Made by a program: the position numbers and the translations under genes. Below are positions 61,291-64,000 of a DNA stretch of 64,000 nt, piece by piece. The notes under the pieces were generated by a model. It saw only the letters and a list, made by a program, of their open reading frames with translations, was not told the origin of the DNA and ran no database searches. The DNA lies in assembly GCA_038501785.1 (NCBI GenBank), contig JBAMJR010000170.1, positions 4,312,001-4,376,000 on the forward strand. Reading direction: 5' to 3'. Origin of the DNA: Myoxocephalus aenaeus (lineage: Eukaryota; Chordata; Actinopteri; Perciformes; Cottidae). The first letter of the stretch is position 1. Each line of letters begins with the position of its first letter.

Positions 61291-64000
61291 GGGGGGGGGG
61301 GAAATGAGAATGGTTGGCAGAAAACTGCTTTCAGGATGTTCGTTATCTCTTTCTGAAGAAGAGACTGCAGCTACTATTTATCAAACAACGACCGAAACAC
61401 ATTTTACCTATCTAAGTATCTGACACACACACACACATGCGTATGTGAAAAGAGAATGTGTGCATGCGAGAGTCAAAATCTATGAGCGGCTCAGGATGAA
61501 ATATTACTTATTTAGTACGCTATAATATGTATATGTTCCTTCTTTTAAGAGAAACCTTAGTCAACACCTGCTCTTCTGGCAGCCGCTGTGTGAGAGCTCT
61601 GCTAACACGAGAGACCGCAACAGAAAAGGGGTGACATTTTAATTTCCACTCAAGGCTGAGACGGGATGTTTCAGATATGTTGTATTGCTTTATATATTAA
61701 TGTATGGTTAGCACGAGCATTTTGAGGTTGTACGTGTTGCACCCTTACAATGAACTGTCCACAAACACGTCCATCTTCATTTTGCTACTTTAATTAAAGT
61801 AATCCCACGGTTTAACACAAGCACATGTTTGACTTCAGCCTGCATACCGCACGTCTTTCTAACTCTTTTCTTAAAGCGACAGCGCTCTCTTCTCAAGGGT
61901 CAGTGTGTATACAGGTAGGTAATGTTTTCAAACATTGGAATAATAAAAATGCACACATTTAAAGTAAATTATTAGAAGTGGTATTAAATCAACAATACAT
62001 ATGAAATAACATGTTTCAGGGTCCTACGTATGATACAGTTGAACTGAATTAGAAATGCTTAGGAGCTCAATATGGAAATATGTAGCTTCTAGGAAATACC
62101 TTGATTAAAGCTGTATTTGAGGTCACTTTCTTCTTTCATGCATCTGCTGTACTTTAGTGGTAAATGGCTCATTTACATAATTAGACATGCACTGGTACAG
62201 ATAACAATATCCTGACCAATGCTTTTCTCATGTACTTTTACTCGTAAAACTACTCCAGTAGTTGCACCCAATACCAATTTGGCAATATGGCATTAAATCC
62301 ATCATTATTCTCCAACTGCAGACACAAAGGACTGGGCAGCGCAACGTGCTGCTTCGAACTGAACTTTTGTCGGACGCCCTTTTTCTATTTATTCCCATCT
62401 CTGCTTTGGAAGAGTCTAAATGGACGAGGAAAGGCTGATTCGTGACATTGAGAAGAGGAGTTATCTATATGTCACCTCCTAATTTCAATAATAAAAAAAG
62501 ATTAACTAAATAAGTTGGCAGCTGGCAGGAAGGACGATACTTATATAGTTTTTTATATGTGTCATTTCCAGTAAATAGCACAATGTACAACATGTTTTCT
62601 GGAACTGTATGTGTCCAGTTCACATGATGTAATGTAACTTGCTGTTAAGACTCGGTGTCACTCTCTCTGCAGCCGCGTTCTCTGCCATTGTCACGGTTGT
62701 TGTTGAATTATTCAGCGTTCAGCTTGATCTAATGTCACATTTCGTTTTCAGTTAATGAAAGCGACGTCGTGTGACTCCAGCCATGTGGTGCATTCAGTGA
62801 GATTCAGCGATGCAGATCGCTGCGGAAGTGCAGCGTGTTTTTTTTTCTTTTTCCCCATGAAATATTCATTTTCATATTTAAATGCAATATCTAGTTGTAT
62901 TTTGTAGAGAAAAAAGAAAAAGACTGATTTGTGGAAATTCTGAATCAATTTCAGAATATTTGAAGACGCGACTGGATTCTGAGATGACATTTTTCCCCCC
63001 ACACCTCCGACTCCCCACCATTGTTAGTCTCAGTTGCACACTTCTTGTTTTCAGGAGGTCAGGCCTGGGTTTGGGCCTCTGAGAACAGACTCAGAATACA
63101 GACCCTTTAGTCTTTTAAGATGTTTTTTTTCCTGCTGTAAAATGCTCTGCACCTCTGAGACAGCAGTTCCAAGGGAAATCACATTCTGTGGATTAGTTTC
63201 AAATCTCCCCCATTCCTCTGGCAATAAAAATTACATAGATTGGCCAGATGGTAGCACTAGAAGAAAAACTATTCAAGGTGACCATTTTTATTGCGTTATT
63301 ATACCATCGACGTTGGCCAACAGTCAGTGTCACTTTTAAGCTTTAGAGGGTTGTTGAGAAACTCATGGTCAAAGTCACAGATGCCTGGAGGCACGGAGCC
63401 CCACTTGTGCAATTTATAGAGTTCCTGATAGTGGTCCCAACTTTTAACTTCTAATAGAGCTCTGAGAAACTTCTCAGGCTGAGAAATCGAAACTGCAGCA
63501 TTGTTGGTAGATTTACATGTATTATAACTCGGGATAGGTGATAAGACGTAAAGCAGCAGCAGACGGATTTAGACCACACCAACTTTAGGAGAAATCTCAC
63601 AGATTTAGTTGAACTGACACGATTGGACAGGACCGTGTTTCTAACCATCAGCCGACATTTTCTCTCACACCAAACTAACGGAAATTTGATGACAAGGACT
63701 TTAAATGCACTGTTCAACAGCTTTATGGGCTTGAAGCAGAGTTATTTTTGCTTTTAAAGGAAGAACCAGATGTGCAGCATTAATGGGCATCATTTTTTTA
63801 TCTAATTCTCAGTGGCAGAGCTTCCACTTTCTTTCCATTTGGTTCTTAAACTTTGTGCCCTGCAGATTGACTGTCGCACCACCCGGGAACTCCTGGCTTG
63901 GCAAGAACCTGTGGTAATGATATTCTCGCATCTAGCTCACTTATTGCATCCAAATTAAATTTGGTAAGTGTAAGGGAGTGCAGGAAACTGAGAATATAAA
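61291..64000. other. Non-coding stretch to the end of the window
   Basis: No recognised gene or transposon. A short CA run lies near 61423-61438, and T-rich runs at 62838-62856 and 63122-63130. Open frames reach 101 codons (63034-63339 plus) with no domain. 62640-62860 is complex sequence without repeats. Confidence 0.5.

Noticed and set aside
1..64000. CRISPR arrays, bacterial-type operons, rRNA or tRNA genes
   Set aside because: No regularly spaced direct repeats, no dense coding, no Shine-Dalgarno-led frames and no rRNA or tRNA signatures. The sequence is clearly eukaryotic nuclear DNA.

Overview
This is a stretch of animal nuclear DNA with no intact gene that I can recognise. The base composition is AT-leaning. 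There are many long CA/GT, TA and GA microsatellites. The dispersed repeats are of types I know from ray-finned (teleost, probably percomorph) fish: a short-LTR Ty3/gypsy element, hAT-type non-autonomous DNA transposons, L2/Rex-like LINE pieces, and repeats that begin like 'aaaggtgcagtgtgtagga' or contain 'gaaacagctagcc'. I therefore read the window as teleost intergenic or very-long-intron DNA. The assignment rests on repeat recognition, not on a database search.

Layout. 1-4354 is unique-looking non-coding DNA with CA microsatellites. 4355-5210 is the 3' end of a gypsy retrotransposon on the minus strand: a complete 184-bp LTR, a polypurine tract, and an open integrase C-terminus that stops abruptly. 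5211-18929 is non-coding, with a fragment of a dispersed repeat (11124-11215), a TA/CA compound palindrome (11797-11912) and a short MITE (12644-12791). A perfect 14-bp hairpin lies at 18142-18171, and 18930-19284 is a second copy of the 11124 repeat. 21650-22050 is a purine-rich tract next to a repeat module at 22055-22335. That module recurs twice, in tandem, inside a well-delimited hAT MITE (24866-25625, 8-bp target duplication).

A decayed LINE C-terminus lies at 26160-26350. 26351-41834 is non-coding, with a dispersed repeat at 31444-31630, a perfect steroid-receptor-type palindrome at 36606-36620, and a third copy of the 11124 repeat (37590-38770) that appears to be split by another repeat. 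41835-43340 holds a LINE 3' tail on the plus strand and a reverse-transcriptase fossil on the minus strand. 44670-45025 is a CpG-dense island with an ETS site. 50741-50956 is a hAT MITE with a LINE tail inside it. 53787-54090 is a decayed autonomous hAT piece containing the start of a BED finger. 55063-55497 is another hAT MITE with its target duplication. 58200-58400 and 61155-61290 are likely repeats.

No genes work together here. The only protein-coding signals are transposon remnants. The other open frames, up to about 190 codons, fit chance expectation for 64 kb of this composition, and none matches a family I know. I did not find a new biological system. The best second looks are the duplicated module carried by the hAT MITE, the CpG island, and the steroid-receptor palindrome.
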